Shown one piece after another: positions 34,528-41,939 of a DNA stretch of 64,000 nt (positions are counted from its first letter, which is position 1; each line of letters starts with the position of its first letter). The DNA is from Planctomycetota bacterium. Lineage in GTDB: Bacteria; Planctomycetota; B15-G4; SIAN01. Under the pieces are notes generated by a model that saw nothing but the letters and a program-made list of their open reading frames with translations, was not told the origin of the DNA and searched no databases. A program made the position numbers and the translations under genes. Location: assembly GCA_028289345.1 (NCBI GenBank), contig JANQQL010000033.1:248001-312000 (forward strand), in the 5' to 3' direction.

Positions 34528-35756
34528 ACGGCTGTGATTCCCTCCGCGAGTTGCTCTATCTTTCGATCGACGGATTGATCGCAAAGGAAGAGTCGGAGGC
34601 CTTGGAGACCCACCTCGCGTCCTGCGCCTCGTGTCGGGCAGTTCAGGAAGAGATTCGCGGAATCCAACAAAGGGTCCAGGGGTTGCCGACACGCCCGGCT
34701 CCCGACGGGTTCCAAGACCGAGTGCTTCAGCGCTTGGAGTCAACTCGACCGAGGGCCTCCCTTTGGAGTGCCTCTCGCTGGGCGGCCGCCGCGTTGGTTC
34801 TCGTGGCCCTTGGAGTGGCCACTGTGACCTATTGGGAATTGAGCTCCGGCGACGAGACACCTGTCGCGAGCGAAGTGGCTCAACGGGAACCAGACGCAGC
34901 GACATCTGCGCCGGCTCCGCCACGCGAGACCTTCCGCGCAGACTCCCCGAAGGAACTCCGGGAAGAGATGGCCCCCTTGGGTCGCGTTGCTTCCGAAGGG
35001 CCTGCGACCGCCTCCTCCGGCAACGAGTCCGCGCCCACCTCCGACGACTCGTTGGCAAAGAAGCCGTCGACGATCCTGGTTGACCAGATCGAGGGGGACC
35101 AGGAGCTGGCGGAATCACCAGCGGCACGAAGTCGCGAGAATCGGCAATCGGCCGCGGACCTCTCCGATCTCGAGTCCGTATCAAAACAAGAGTCCGGAGC
35201 CGACTCCCCGAGTTCCGGTCAAAAAGCGTGGGACGGCCTGCAGACTCAGCAGGTGGCCCTGCAGCAAACTCAAGACATCCCGGAATTGACCCAAGTTCTC
35301 CAACTGACGCTCCCGGGCTCTCAGCAAGAAGAAAGGAAGAAGCAGACCGCTGGCGGCCGAGCGGGCTTGCGCCAACCACTCCCGTTGGCCGAGCAGGAGT
35401 TGAGGATCGAGCGGGAATCGCCGATTCGCTACCTCCGAGTCTCTGCCACCGGCGATCCGAAGGCGCTGTCGATGCTTCAGGATCGACTCCCCGGCGTGCA
35501 GAGTGTGGTCGAGACACCGGCGCTACAAGTCGGTGTGGTCGGAAGTCCCCCAGGTCCCGTCCGGCAGGCCTTGCAGCCCTGGCTGGCACGCGGCGCACGA
35601 ATCGAGGAACTTCGATTCGACCAGGAGCCGATCCCCTGGACCGCCGTCGAGCCGGATCCGTCCCGCGACCAAGCATCCGCCGCCGGAGCAAGCCCCGCGG
35701 AGGTCGCCGGGGAAGAATTGGTTTCCCGCTGGGTGTTTTTCCTGGAGCGCTTCTGA
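34524..35756 (+). CDS. Zinc-finger (ZAS-type) anti-sigma factor with long periplasmic domain
   Basis: A 410-residue transmembrane anti-sigma factor. The N-terminus holds the HxxxCxxC motif (THLASCASC, residues about 29-37) that binds zinc and the sigma factor; a transmembrane helix is at about 89-108 (WAAAALVLVALGVATVTYW). The extracytoplasmic part is about 300 residues, acidic and Gln/Pro-rich, much larger than in most ZAS proteins, with a small beta-type domain near RESPIRYLRVSATGDPKALS and SVVETPALQVGVVG that might bind a ligand. Expected to hold the upstream sigma factor at the membrane until a signal triggers release. Confidence 0.82.
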   Translation: MNGCDSLRELLYLSIDGLIAKEESEALETHLASCASCRAVQEEIRGIQQRVQGLPTRPAPDGFQDRVLQRLESTRPRASLWSASRWAAAALVLVALGVATVTYWELSSGDETPVASEVAQREPDAATSAPAPPRETFRADSPKELREEMAPLGRVASEGPATASSGNESAPTSDDSLAKKPSTILVDQIEGDQELAESPAARSRENRQSAADLSDLESVSKQESGADSPSSGQKAWDGLQTQQVALQQTQDIPELTQVLQLTLPGSQQEERKKQTAGGRAGLRQPLPLAEQELRIERESPIRYLRVSATGDPKALSMLQDRLPGVQSVVETPALQVGVVGSPPGPVRQALQPWLARGARIEELRFDQEPIPWTAVEPDPSRDQASAAGASPAEVAGEELVSRWVFFLERF

Positions 35757-35761
35757 GTCCG

Positions 35762-37096
35762 GTGATCGAGCGGGAACCAACGGCTTCGGCGGCCAACCAG
35801 ACGATTCGGTCGCCTGCTCCGCGTCGCCGCTCGGGACGACGTCGCTCCGCGTACGTGGCCCTGATCGCTTTGGGATTGGGACTAATGATGGAAGCGGGGT
35901 CCGCGTTGGCGCTGCGTCGGGTGGATGGAGCCTGGCCCTCTTTCGCTCGATTCCGCCTCGAGCAAGGCGAGCTGGCCGGCACGTCCCTGCAATCGTTGAA
36001 CGCCAATTCGCTCCGCCCGTCTCTTCCCAACTTGAAAGGGGACTCTCTGCACCCGTACCTGGGGTACTTGCCCAAGTTGCGCGACGGGGAGCATCCCCGC
36101 CGGCGCAAGGTTTATGAACACGGCTTCTATGCAGACGATCACCCGCTGTTCCAACCCTCCTCGGACACAGCGGTGGTGGGGATCACCGGCGGATCGCTGG
36201 CACTCATGTTCTTCGACGACGCGACAAAGCTTCTCGCCGAGCGCTTGCGCCAAGCCAAGGAGTTTCACGACAAAGAGCTGTTCTTTGTGGCGCTGTGCTA
36301 CGGAGGCGCCAAACAGCCGCAGCAGCTCATGATGCTGAACTACGTTCTGGCACTCGGCGGGCAACTGGACTTGCTCATCAATCTGGATGGATTCAATGAG
36401 ATCGCTCTTCATGGGGCAGAGAACGCCAAGAAGGACGTTTTTGCGCCATATCCTCGATCCTGGTTCCATCGGGTTTCGCCACTCCCGGATGCATCCTTTT
36501 CGATCCTGCACGGGCGGGTGGCCTATCTGACGGCGCGGCGTGTGGCGGCGGCCGTGGCCGCGCGGGATTCGCTTTGGTCTCGTTCGTTGAGCTACCAGCT
36601 CTTGTGGAAGATGCGTGATCGTTCTTTGCAAGCGGAGATTCAAGCGGGCGAACAGGCCCTGGCCGAGTATCGGCCTACGGCAAGCTACCGGGAAACCGGG
36701 CCTCGTTGGGATGGTCCCGGCGACGCAGACCCCTACGAGTTTCTCGCGGACGTTTGGATGAACTCATCCCTTGCTCTGGATCAGTTGTGTCGAGCCAACG
36801 GGATTCGCTATTTGCACTGTCTTCAACCCAACCAGTACGTCCCGGGCTCCAAGCTCCTCACCGAAGAAGAACGGAAGATCGCCTATCGCGAAAACCATGT
36901 GTACCGCACAGGAGTGGTGGACGCCTATGGTTTGTTGCAAGCACGCGGCGAGCGTCTGCAGGCTTTCGGAGTCGATTTCCTGGATTTGACCGCGGTCTTC
37001 GCCGACGTCACCGAGACGATCTACAAGGACAACTGTTGCCACATCAACTCGCGAGGAAATCAGATCCTTGCGGAAGCGATTCTTCGTCACCTCTAA
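35762..37096 (+). CDS. Membrane-anchored SGNH/GDSL-like hydrolase
   Basis: A 444-residue protein. A transmembrane helix near residues 31-50 is followed by an extracytoplasmic domain. GITGGSLAL (Ser145) is the block I Gly-x-Ser, LINLDGFNEIAL resembles blocks III/IV (G-x-N), and DNCCHINSRGNQ gives a C-terminal Asp423/His427 pair in the block V position, spaced DxxxH rather than the usual DxxH. Likely an esterase or acetyl-transfer/hydrolase acting on a surface polymer; the substrate is unknown. The GTG start at 35762 lies 5 bases after the anti-sigma stop and its ribosome site is poor, so coupled translation is likely. It may be the effector gene of the sigma module. Confidence 0.65.
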   Translation: MIEREPTASAANQTIRSPAPRRRSGRRRSAYVALIALGLGLMMEAGSALALRRVDGAWPSFARFRLEQGELAGTSLQSLNANSLRPSLPNLKGDSLHPYLGYLPKLRDGEHPRRRKVYEHGFYADDHPLFQPSSDTAVVGITGGSLALMFFDDATKLLAERLRQAKEFHDKELFFVALCYGGAKQPQQLMMLNYVLALGGQLDLLINLDGFNEIALHGAENAKKDVFAPYPRSWFHRVSPLPDASFSILHGRVAYLTARRVAAAVAARDSLWSRSLSYQLLWKMRDRSLQAEIQAGEQALAEYRPTASYRETGPRWDGPGDADPYEFLADVWMNSSLALDQLCRANGIRYLHCLQPNQYVPGSKLLTEEERKIAYRENHVYRTGVVDAYGLLQARGERLQAFGVDFLDLTAVFADVTETIYKDNCCHINSRGNQILAEAILRHL

Positions 37097-37103
37097 ATGG
37101 GCC

Positions 37104-37448
37104 TCAGCCGACCACGTCCTCGACGGTCACCGCGGTGCCGTAGGCAAGCAGTTCCGCGGCCTCAGGTGCCACCTCGGAGGTCGTGAATCGAACGCCCAGA
37201 ATCGCGTTCGCGCCCAATGCTCGGGCGTGCTCCACCATGCGATCCAAGGCCTCTTCGCGGCACTCGGCCAGGATCTTGGTGTACTCGGCAATTTCGCCGC
37301 CAACCATGTTCTTCATGCGGGCGACCACATCCGTACTCAGGGGAGCCGAGCGAATGGAGTTGCCCCTGGCTAGCCCGTGGAACTTCACGACTCGCTTGCC
37401 GGGCAAGGTTTCGCAAGTGGCCACAGGAAACCTTTCAGAGGGGGTCAT
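37104..37448 (-). CDS. UPF0145 (YbjQ-like) protein
   Basis: A 114-residue protein of the YbjQ/UPF0145 family, which forms pentameric beta-barrels with a suggested metal-binding function. Family features: RGNSIRSAPLSTDVVARMKN, LGANAILGVRFTTSEV and GTAVTV near the C-terminus. The start ATG overlaps the stop of the anti-sigma gene (ATGA), so it is the third gene of the sigma/anti-sigma unit read in the minus direction. Function unknown. It converges with the hydrolase gene, ending 7 bases from it. Confidence 0.8.
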   Translation of the reverse strand: MTPSERFPVATCETLPGKRVVKFHGLARGNSIRSAPLSTDVVARMKNMVGGEIAEYTKILAECREEALDRMVEHARALGANAILGVRFTTSEVAPEAAELLAYGTAVTVEDVVG

Positions 37449-37918
37449 CGATGGACCTCGCGGTAGCGATCGTAAGGAAGGGTTCGCAGCCGAACCCGAA
37501 GCACGCTGACGAAGAGGAGCAAGAACCCAGTGGCAACGAGCCCCAATCCTGCCTTCAGCCACCAGGCCAGCAGGTCCGTGCGAAACACCTCGAACATCAA
37601 GGCGCTGGTGACCCCGACCACCCCGATCACCAGGAACCACCACGCGGAGCGCCTCTCCATGCGGTTGTAGAGGGTATTCCAAAATCGATCCAGCTCGTAG
37701 TCCTGGGGCTCTTCGAGGCGCAAAGAGTCGGTCAAGTCGACCAAGTGACGGTATTGCGCCAGCTTCTGCGAACAGGAGGCGCAACCCTGCAAGTGAGATT
37801 GGAGGGAGGCCTGCTCTCCTTGGGAAAGCTCCCCATCGAGCGCTCCCATCATCAGGATTTCAAACTCTTCGTGAGCGGAAGAGGGATTGCTGCCCGACTG
37901 CGTGGACTGCTGGCTCAT
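37445..37918 (-). CDS. Zinc-finger anti-sigma factor (short)
   Basis: A 157-residue ZAS-type anti-sigma factor: HxxxCxxC in LQGCASC with the preceding His in SHLQG, followed by two hydrophobic helices (about 92-112 WWFLVIGVVGVTSALMF and 120-141 WLKAGLGLVATGFLLLFVSVL) and only a short tail, so the sensory part is in the membrane rather than outside. It overlaps the ECF sigma gene upstream and the UPF0145 gene downstream by 4 bases each. Confidence 0.8.
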   Translation of the reverse strand: MSQQSTQSGSNPSSAHEEFEILMMGALDGELSQGEQASLQSHLQGCASCSQKLAQYRHLVDLTDSLRLEEPQDYELDRFWNTLYNRMERRSAWWFLVIGVVGVTSALMFEVFRTDLLAWWLKAGLGLVATGFLLLFVSVLRVRLRTLPYDRYREVHR

Positions 37919-38472
37919 GCCTGCTCCATCCGCTCTTTGAGCTTGCGGCGGGCATAAAACAACCGGGACATCACCGTGCCCACAGGAATCTCCAAGGATT
38001 GCGCAATCTCGGCGTAGGGCATCTCTTGGAAATGGCGCAGGGACAAGATTTCTCGATCCCGGGGGGGCAGTGCCTCGAAGGCTTTTGCCAGTCGTTGCAA
38101 CTCTTCCCCCTGTTCGGCGCGGTCTTCGGGGCCCGCCGCCTCGCAGGGGATGTCCATCTCAAACTCATCTTCTTCGTTGCGCCGCCGAAGAAAAGAAAAG
38201 GTGCGACGACGTTTGAGGTGCGTGAGACAGACGTTGCGCAGGATTCGATAGAACCAAGGAAAGAATGGCTGACTCGTGTCGAAGGAGCGCAGCGCTCGGA
38301 AGGAACGGAGGAAGGCGTCTTGGCAGAGGTCCATTGCATCGTTGGAGTTTTTGACGAGGCCCATGGCCACCGCATAGGCCTGTCCCTGATAGCCGCGCAC
38401 AATGGCCTCGAAGTCTTCCTTCCGGCCACGGAGCACTGATTCCAGAGCAGCTTTCTCCTTCTCACGATCCAT
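37915..38472 (-). CDS. ECF-type RNA polymerase sigma factor (second)
   Basis: A 185-residue ECF sigma factor. Region 2: FEAIVRGYQGQAYAVAMGLV, AMDLCQDAFLRSFRALRSF and FFPWFYRILRNVCLTHLKRR; region 4: LPPRDREILSLRHFQEMPYA and IAQSLEIPVGTVMSRLFYAR (key part GTVMSRLFYARRKL). The basic stretch KRRRTFSFLRRRNEE joins the two. It belongs to a different subgroup from the sigma at 33895. It heads a three-gene unit with its anti-sigma and the UPF0145 protein. Confidence 0.9.
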   Translation of the reverse strand: MDREKEKAALESVLRGRKEDFEAIVRGYQGQAYAVAMGLVKNSNDAMDLCQDAFLRSFRALRSFDTSQPFFPWFYRILRNVCLTHLKRRRTFSFLRRRNEEDEFEMDIPCEAAGPEDRAEQGEELQRLAKAFEALPPRDREILSLRHFQEMPYAEIAQSLEIPVGTVMSRLFYARRKLKERMEQA

Positions 38473-38586
38473 AGAGTGGTGAACGCCTTACTCGCACGCC
38501 TTCCGGGAATTCGAAGAAAACGGTTCCTGGCCCGCGAGCGTACGGAATCCGCCCTGTTTCGCAACGCTTGCCGGCCGGGGCCTCGG

Positions 38587-39726
38587 TCATTCGGCCGGCG
38601 GAAGAGCGCCCAGAATCGACTGGGCCGCCCGCGACGCAACACCGGATTGGAGCAAGGTGTCCCTCATGCGGCGGAGTTCCCCCTCGCATTTCTCCCGGTC
38701 TGGGCCGTCGCGAAACAGGAGGGCCGCCTTCTTGGCCATGGCTTCGCTCGGATCCGAGGTGGCGAGAAACTCCGGAAACACTTCCTGCCCCGCGAGGAGG
38801 TTGGGCTGGGAAATGTAGGGGCTCGTCACCAGGTAGTGGGCGGCACGTCGCTGCCAAGGGGTGACGCGATAGAGCACTAAAGATGGGACTTGGAAGAGAG
38901 CGGTTTCCAGAGTTGCCGTTCCTGAGCTGACCAGGGCCAAGCGACACTCCCGAAGCAACTGGGCAAGAGAGCAGTCTCGAACTTCCAGGTCGCAGTCATG
39001 GTCACGCGCCGTCTTGCGAATTTCGTCTCGTTTGTTTGCAGACAGGTGGGTGCACACCAATCTCACCGGTTGGCCGAGTTCTGCCACCAGCCGATCGGCA
39101 GCTTTGAGCATCCAAGGGAGGTGCTGAGAAACCTCGTGGCTGCGACTCCCGGGCAGCAGGGCGATCGCGCTGCGATCGGAGGAGGGGAGCAGTTCCTCTT
39201 GGGAAACCTCGGGTCGGGTGTCCGACACGGGATGGCCGACGTATTCCGCGTCGACCCCGGCGTTTCGAAAGAATTCCCTTTCGAACGGAAAGATGACCAA
39301 GGCGCGATTCACGGCCCTGGCGAAGCGACGAATCCGCCAGGGCGCCCAAGCCCAATATTGCGGGCAAATGAAGTAGTGGGTCGGGATTCCCCGGCGACGA
39401 GCCAGGAGCGCGAGGTTCACGTTGAACCCCGGGTAATCGATCGGAACGACGACGTCAGGGCGTAGCTTTTCCAGCCATCGATCCGCGTCCGAAAGCAGCC
39501 CGATGAAATGAGCCAACGACGCGAACACCCGCCGAAACCCCATGATCGGGTTCTCGGCCAATGGCACCAAAAGCTCCGCACCGGCATCGGCCATCGCCGC
39601 TCCGCCAAACGCTGAGACACGCAGGCCCGGCGATTGGCGTTTCAATTCACGAACCAGGCGAGCTCCGTGAAGATCTCCGGAAGCGTCCCCCGCGCTCAAG
39701 AAGATGTGGCGAGCCCGTGCGGGCAA
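38587..39726 (-). CDS. lpxB: Lipid-A-disaccharide synthase
   Basis: A 379-residue GT-B glycosyltransferase that joins UDP-2,3-diacylglucosamine and lipid X to make the lipid A disaccharide. It opens IFLSAGDASGDLHGARLVRE and has FGGAAMADAGAELLVP, MGFRRVFA, VVPIDYPGFNVNLA, YFICPQYWAW, IFPFEREFF, VGHPVSDTRP, LLPGSRSHEVSQHLPWML and SSGTATLE, all in family order. The TTG start at 39726 comes 4 bases after the ilvE stop; the frame has no ATG or GTG at a fitting place. It shows that the cell makes lipid A. The short C-terminus ends in RAAQSILGALPPAE. Confidence 0.9.
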   Translation of the reverse strand: MPARARHIFLSAGDASGDLHGARLVRELKRQSPGLRVSAFGGAAMADAGAELLVPLAENPIMGFRRVFASLAHFIGLLSDADRWLEKLRPDVVVPIDYPGFNVNLALLARRRGIPTHYFICPQYWAWAPWRIRRFARAVNRALVIFPFEREFFRNAGVDAEYVGHPVSDTRPEVSQEELLPSSDRSAIALLPGSRSHEVSQHLPWMLKAADRLVAELGQPVRLVCTHLSANKRDEIRKTARDHDCDLEVRDCSLAQLLRECRLALVSSGTATLETALFQVPSLVLYRVTPWQRRAAHYLVTSPYISQPNLLAGQEVFPEFLATSDPSEAMAKKAALLFRDGPDREKCEGELRRMRDTLLQSGVASRAAQSILGALPPAE

Positions 39727-39730
39727 TCGA

Positions 39731-40663
39731 TCACTCCACGGGGGCCAACCAGTCGCGGTACTTGTCGATCTTGCCGGCGACGGCATCGAAGTACTTCTTC
39801 TGCAGCTGGGTGGTGATGGGGCCGCGGCCTCCCTCACCGATCGTGCTTCCCCCGACTTCTCGAATGGGGGTGACTTCGGCGGCGGTCCCGGTCAAGAACA
39901 CTTCGTCGGCGAGCAGCAGCTCGTCGCGGGCAAAGCTCTCCTCGCGAATCTCGATGCCCAATTCCTCCGCGTGGTCGCGAGCCAGGGTCAGCACGGTATT
40001 GCGGGTGATGCCGGGAAGGATGGCCGATCGTTCCGGAGGAGTTTTCAGCACGCCATCTTTGATCATGAACAGGTTTTCGCCGGTGCCCTCCGTGCAGTAG
40101 CCGTTGGAGTCGAGGAAGATGGCTTCCTGGTATCCCTCGCGGAGAGCTTCACGCTTGGCCAGGATCGATGTCGTGTACTGACCGCAAATCTTGGCTCGGA
40201 GGAAGTTGGAGCCGAGATGCTGGCGTGACAGGGTCGAGATCTTGGCGCGAATGCCCTTCTCGAGTCCGTCCTTCCCGAGGTAGGTCCCCCAGGGAAACGA
40301 GGAAATGGAGACCCGCACCGGATTCACGGCGCCCAGACCGACCTCGCCATCGGAGTAAAATGCGAGCGGTCGAAGGTAGCAATCCTTCAGGTCATTGACG
40401 CGAATACTCTCCAGGCAGGCCTTCACCAGGGTTTCCGGCTCAAAGGGGATTTCCATGCGCGCGACCTTGGCCGAGTCGAACAGACGGTCGATGTGTTCCG
40501 CGAGACGGAACACGGCCACATTGCCGGTGGCCCCTTGGTAAGCCCGAATTCCTTCGAAAACGCCCAGCCCGTAGTGGAGGGTGTGGGTCATGACGTGAAC
40601 GTTGGCGTCGGCCCAGGGCCGAAACTCGCCGTCGATCCAGATCTCTTTTGACGTTGTCGCCAT
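39731..40663 (-). CDS. ilvE: Branched-chain amino-acid aminotransferase
   Basis: A 310-residue fold-type IV PLP enzyme that converts branched-chain 2-oxo acids to Leu, Ile and Val. It begins with EIWIDGEFRPWADANVHVMT and GLGVFEGIRAY; the PLP lysine is in RAKICGQYTTS and the cofactor phosphate loop in GYCTEGTGENLFMI, with LPGITRNTVL and FLTGTAAEVTPI following. The ATG at 40663 has GGGAAGGGAAG just upstream and gives a typical N-terminus; the frame is open to 40750 but that extension is Ala/Lys-rich and improbable. Upstream partner of lpxB, with only housekeeping linkage. Confidence 0.92.
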   Translation of the reverse strand: MATTSKEIWIDGEFRPWADANVHVMTHTLHYGLGVFEGIRAYQGATGNVAVFRLAEHIDRLFDSAKVARMEIPFEPETLVKACLESIRVNDLKDCYLRPLAFYSDGEVGLGAVNPVRVSISSFPWGTYLGKDGLEKGIRAKISTLSRQHLGSNFLRAKICGQYTTSILAKREALREGYQEAIFLDSNGYCTEGTGENLFMIKDGVLKTPPERSAILPGITRNTVLTLARDHAEELGIEIREESFARDELLLADEVFLTGTAAEVTPIREVGGSTIGEGGRGPITTQLQKKYFDAVAGKIDKYRDWLAPVE

Positions 40664-41216
40664 GGCTTCCCTTCCCGTTTGCGTCTTTGCTTCTTTGCGA
40701 ACCTCTGCCGCTGCGGCGGGCGCTTTTGTCACCGTGTGAGTCTCCATCAAGCCTGTTCGGACAGGGAGGCACGGATTCGGCGAATCCCTCCGGTGTCACG
40801 ACAGAATCCCAGTTCCCCAGAACCCCAGATCCCAGGTATCCCAGATCCCGGGTCTCGGTCGGGCCGAACACTGTGGCCGCTGCTCCGACGGACAACCCTC
40901 CGTGGAGAGAGAAAAGATTCCCAAGACCGAATGTGCGAATCTCGCTCAAAGAGCGAAGGGCGCACTCCCTGGACTCCAGCCCCGCAGCATAGCGGCAATC
41001 GTTCCGAGTCCGCCGGGTTCTGCTCGGGGCATTTTTTCCTCGCCCGTCCGCCCCAGGAAGCCCTCTGGCCGGGCGTAAGCTATTGGCGAAAAAGAAGGTA
41101 GGGAATGACAAGTCGGGACTCCAGCAAATTGTCCTTGATGGACGATTTGTAAACGTCCACTCTTTGCGGCCTTTTTCAAACAACCAACGACACGGAAATC
41201 CGGAGGACCACGGTCC
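40664..41216. other. Divergent promoter region with short CCCAG-type repeats
   Basis: A 550-base gap between divergent ilvE and clpP. Around 40805-40860 the units CCCAG, ATCCCAG and ATCCCGGG recur several times in imperfect tandem. The clpP-proximal part (41090-41200) is AT-richer and probably carries its promoter; GGAGG at about 41201 is its ribosome site. No gene was recognised. Confidence 0.4.
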
Positions 41217-41822
41217 ATGGCTGATTCCATTCTCCCGACCCCCTTTCTGGACAAGAAAGAAGACAAAGGCGAGCCCGGAGGCTTCGTCCTCAAGCGCCTG
41301 CTCGAAAGCCGGGTGTTGCTGGTTGCCAAGCCGGTCGATCGCAAGCTCATGGAGCAGGTCTCCACCGGACTGCTGCTTCTGGAGAACGAGGACTCGAATG
41401 CGCCCGTGACCGTCTTCGTGAACTCCCCGGGCGGCGACGCCGACAGTGGGTTCGCGATCTACGACATGCTGCGCTTTTGCCGTTTCCCGGTTCGCACCAT
41501 CTGCGCGGGTTTGGCGGCGTCGGCAGGCGTGCCGATCTTCCTCGGGGGAGACAAGGGCAGCCGCTTCTCCCTTCCGCATTCGCGCTTCCTGCTGCACCAG
41601 CCTTCCATGCAAATGATGGGGCAGACCAGCGACCTGGAAATCACCGCACGCGAGATCAACAAGATCCGCGACAAGTACAACGCCATCGTCTCGGCGGAAA
41701 CCGGTCGTGACGCGGACCAGATCAAGGCCGACGCCGATCGCGATTTCTGGCTCGCGCCGCAGGAAGCCGTGGAATACGGACTGGTGGACCGCATCGTCAG
41801 TCACCGGGGCGAGATCGACTGA
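41217..41822 (+). CDS. clpP: ATP-dependent Clp protease proteolytic subunit
   Basis: A 201-residue serine peptidase that forms a tetradecameric barrel used by ClpX/ClpA. The triad is present: Ser102 in GLAASAGV (Ala in place of the usual Met after Ser), His127 in FLLHQPSM and Asp191 in YGLVDRI. VFVNSPGGDADSGFAIYD is the oxyanion-side strand-helix. The N-terminus differs from E. coli ClpP and the protein may be one of several paralogues in the genome. GGAGG precedes the ATG and a strong terminator follows. No Clp ATPase gene is adjacent. Confidence 0.88.
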   Translation: MADSILPTPFLDKKEDKGEPGGFVLKRLLESRVLLVAKPVDRKLMEQVSTGLLLLENEDSNAPVTVFVNSPGGDADSGFAIYDMLRFCRFPVRTICAGLAASAGVPIFLGGDKGSRFSLPHSRFLLHQPSMQMMGQTSDLEITAREINKIRDKYNAIVSAETGRDADQIKADADRDFWLAPQEAVEYGLVDRIVSHRGEID

Positions 41823-41883
41823 TCCCGCTCCAGCGTCTGAAGGCCCGCAGGGCCTTTGGATACGCGGCACCCCTCGGAATAAT

Positions 41884-41927
41884 CATCGGGGCCGGCTCTC
41901 AGGGGCCGGCCCCGATGTTTTTCTTTT
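41884..41927 (+). terminator. Rho-independent terminator after clpP
   Basis: A perfect 13-bp stem (41884-41896 with 41905-41917) around an 8-base loop, then TTTTTCTTTT. It isolates clpP from the permease gene that starts 13 bases later. Confidence 0.93.
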
Positions 41928-41939
41928 CAGAGGGTGACC

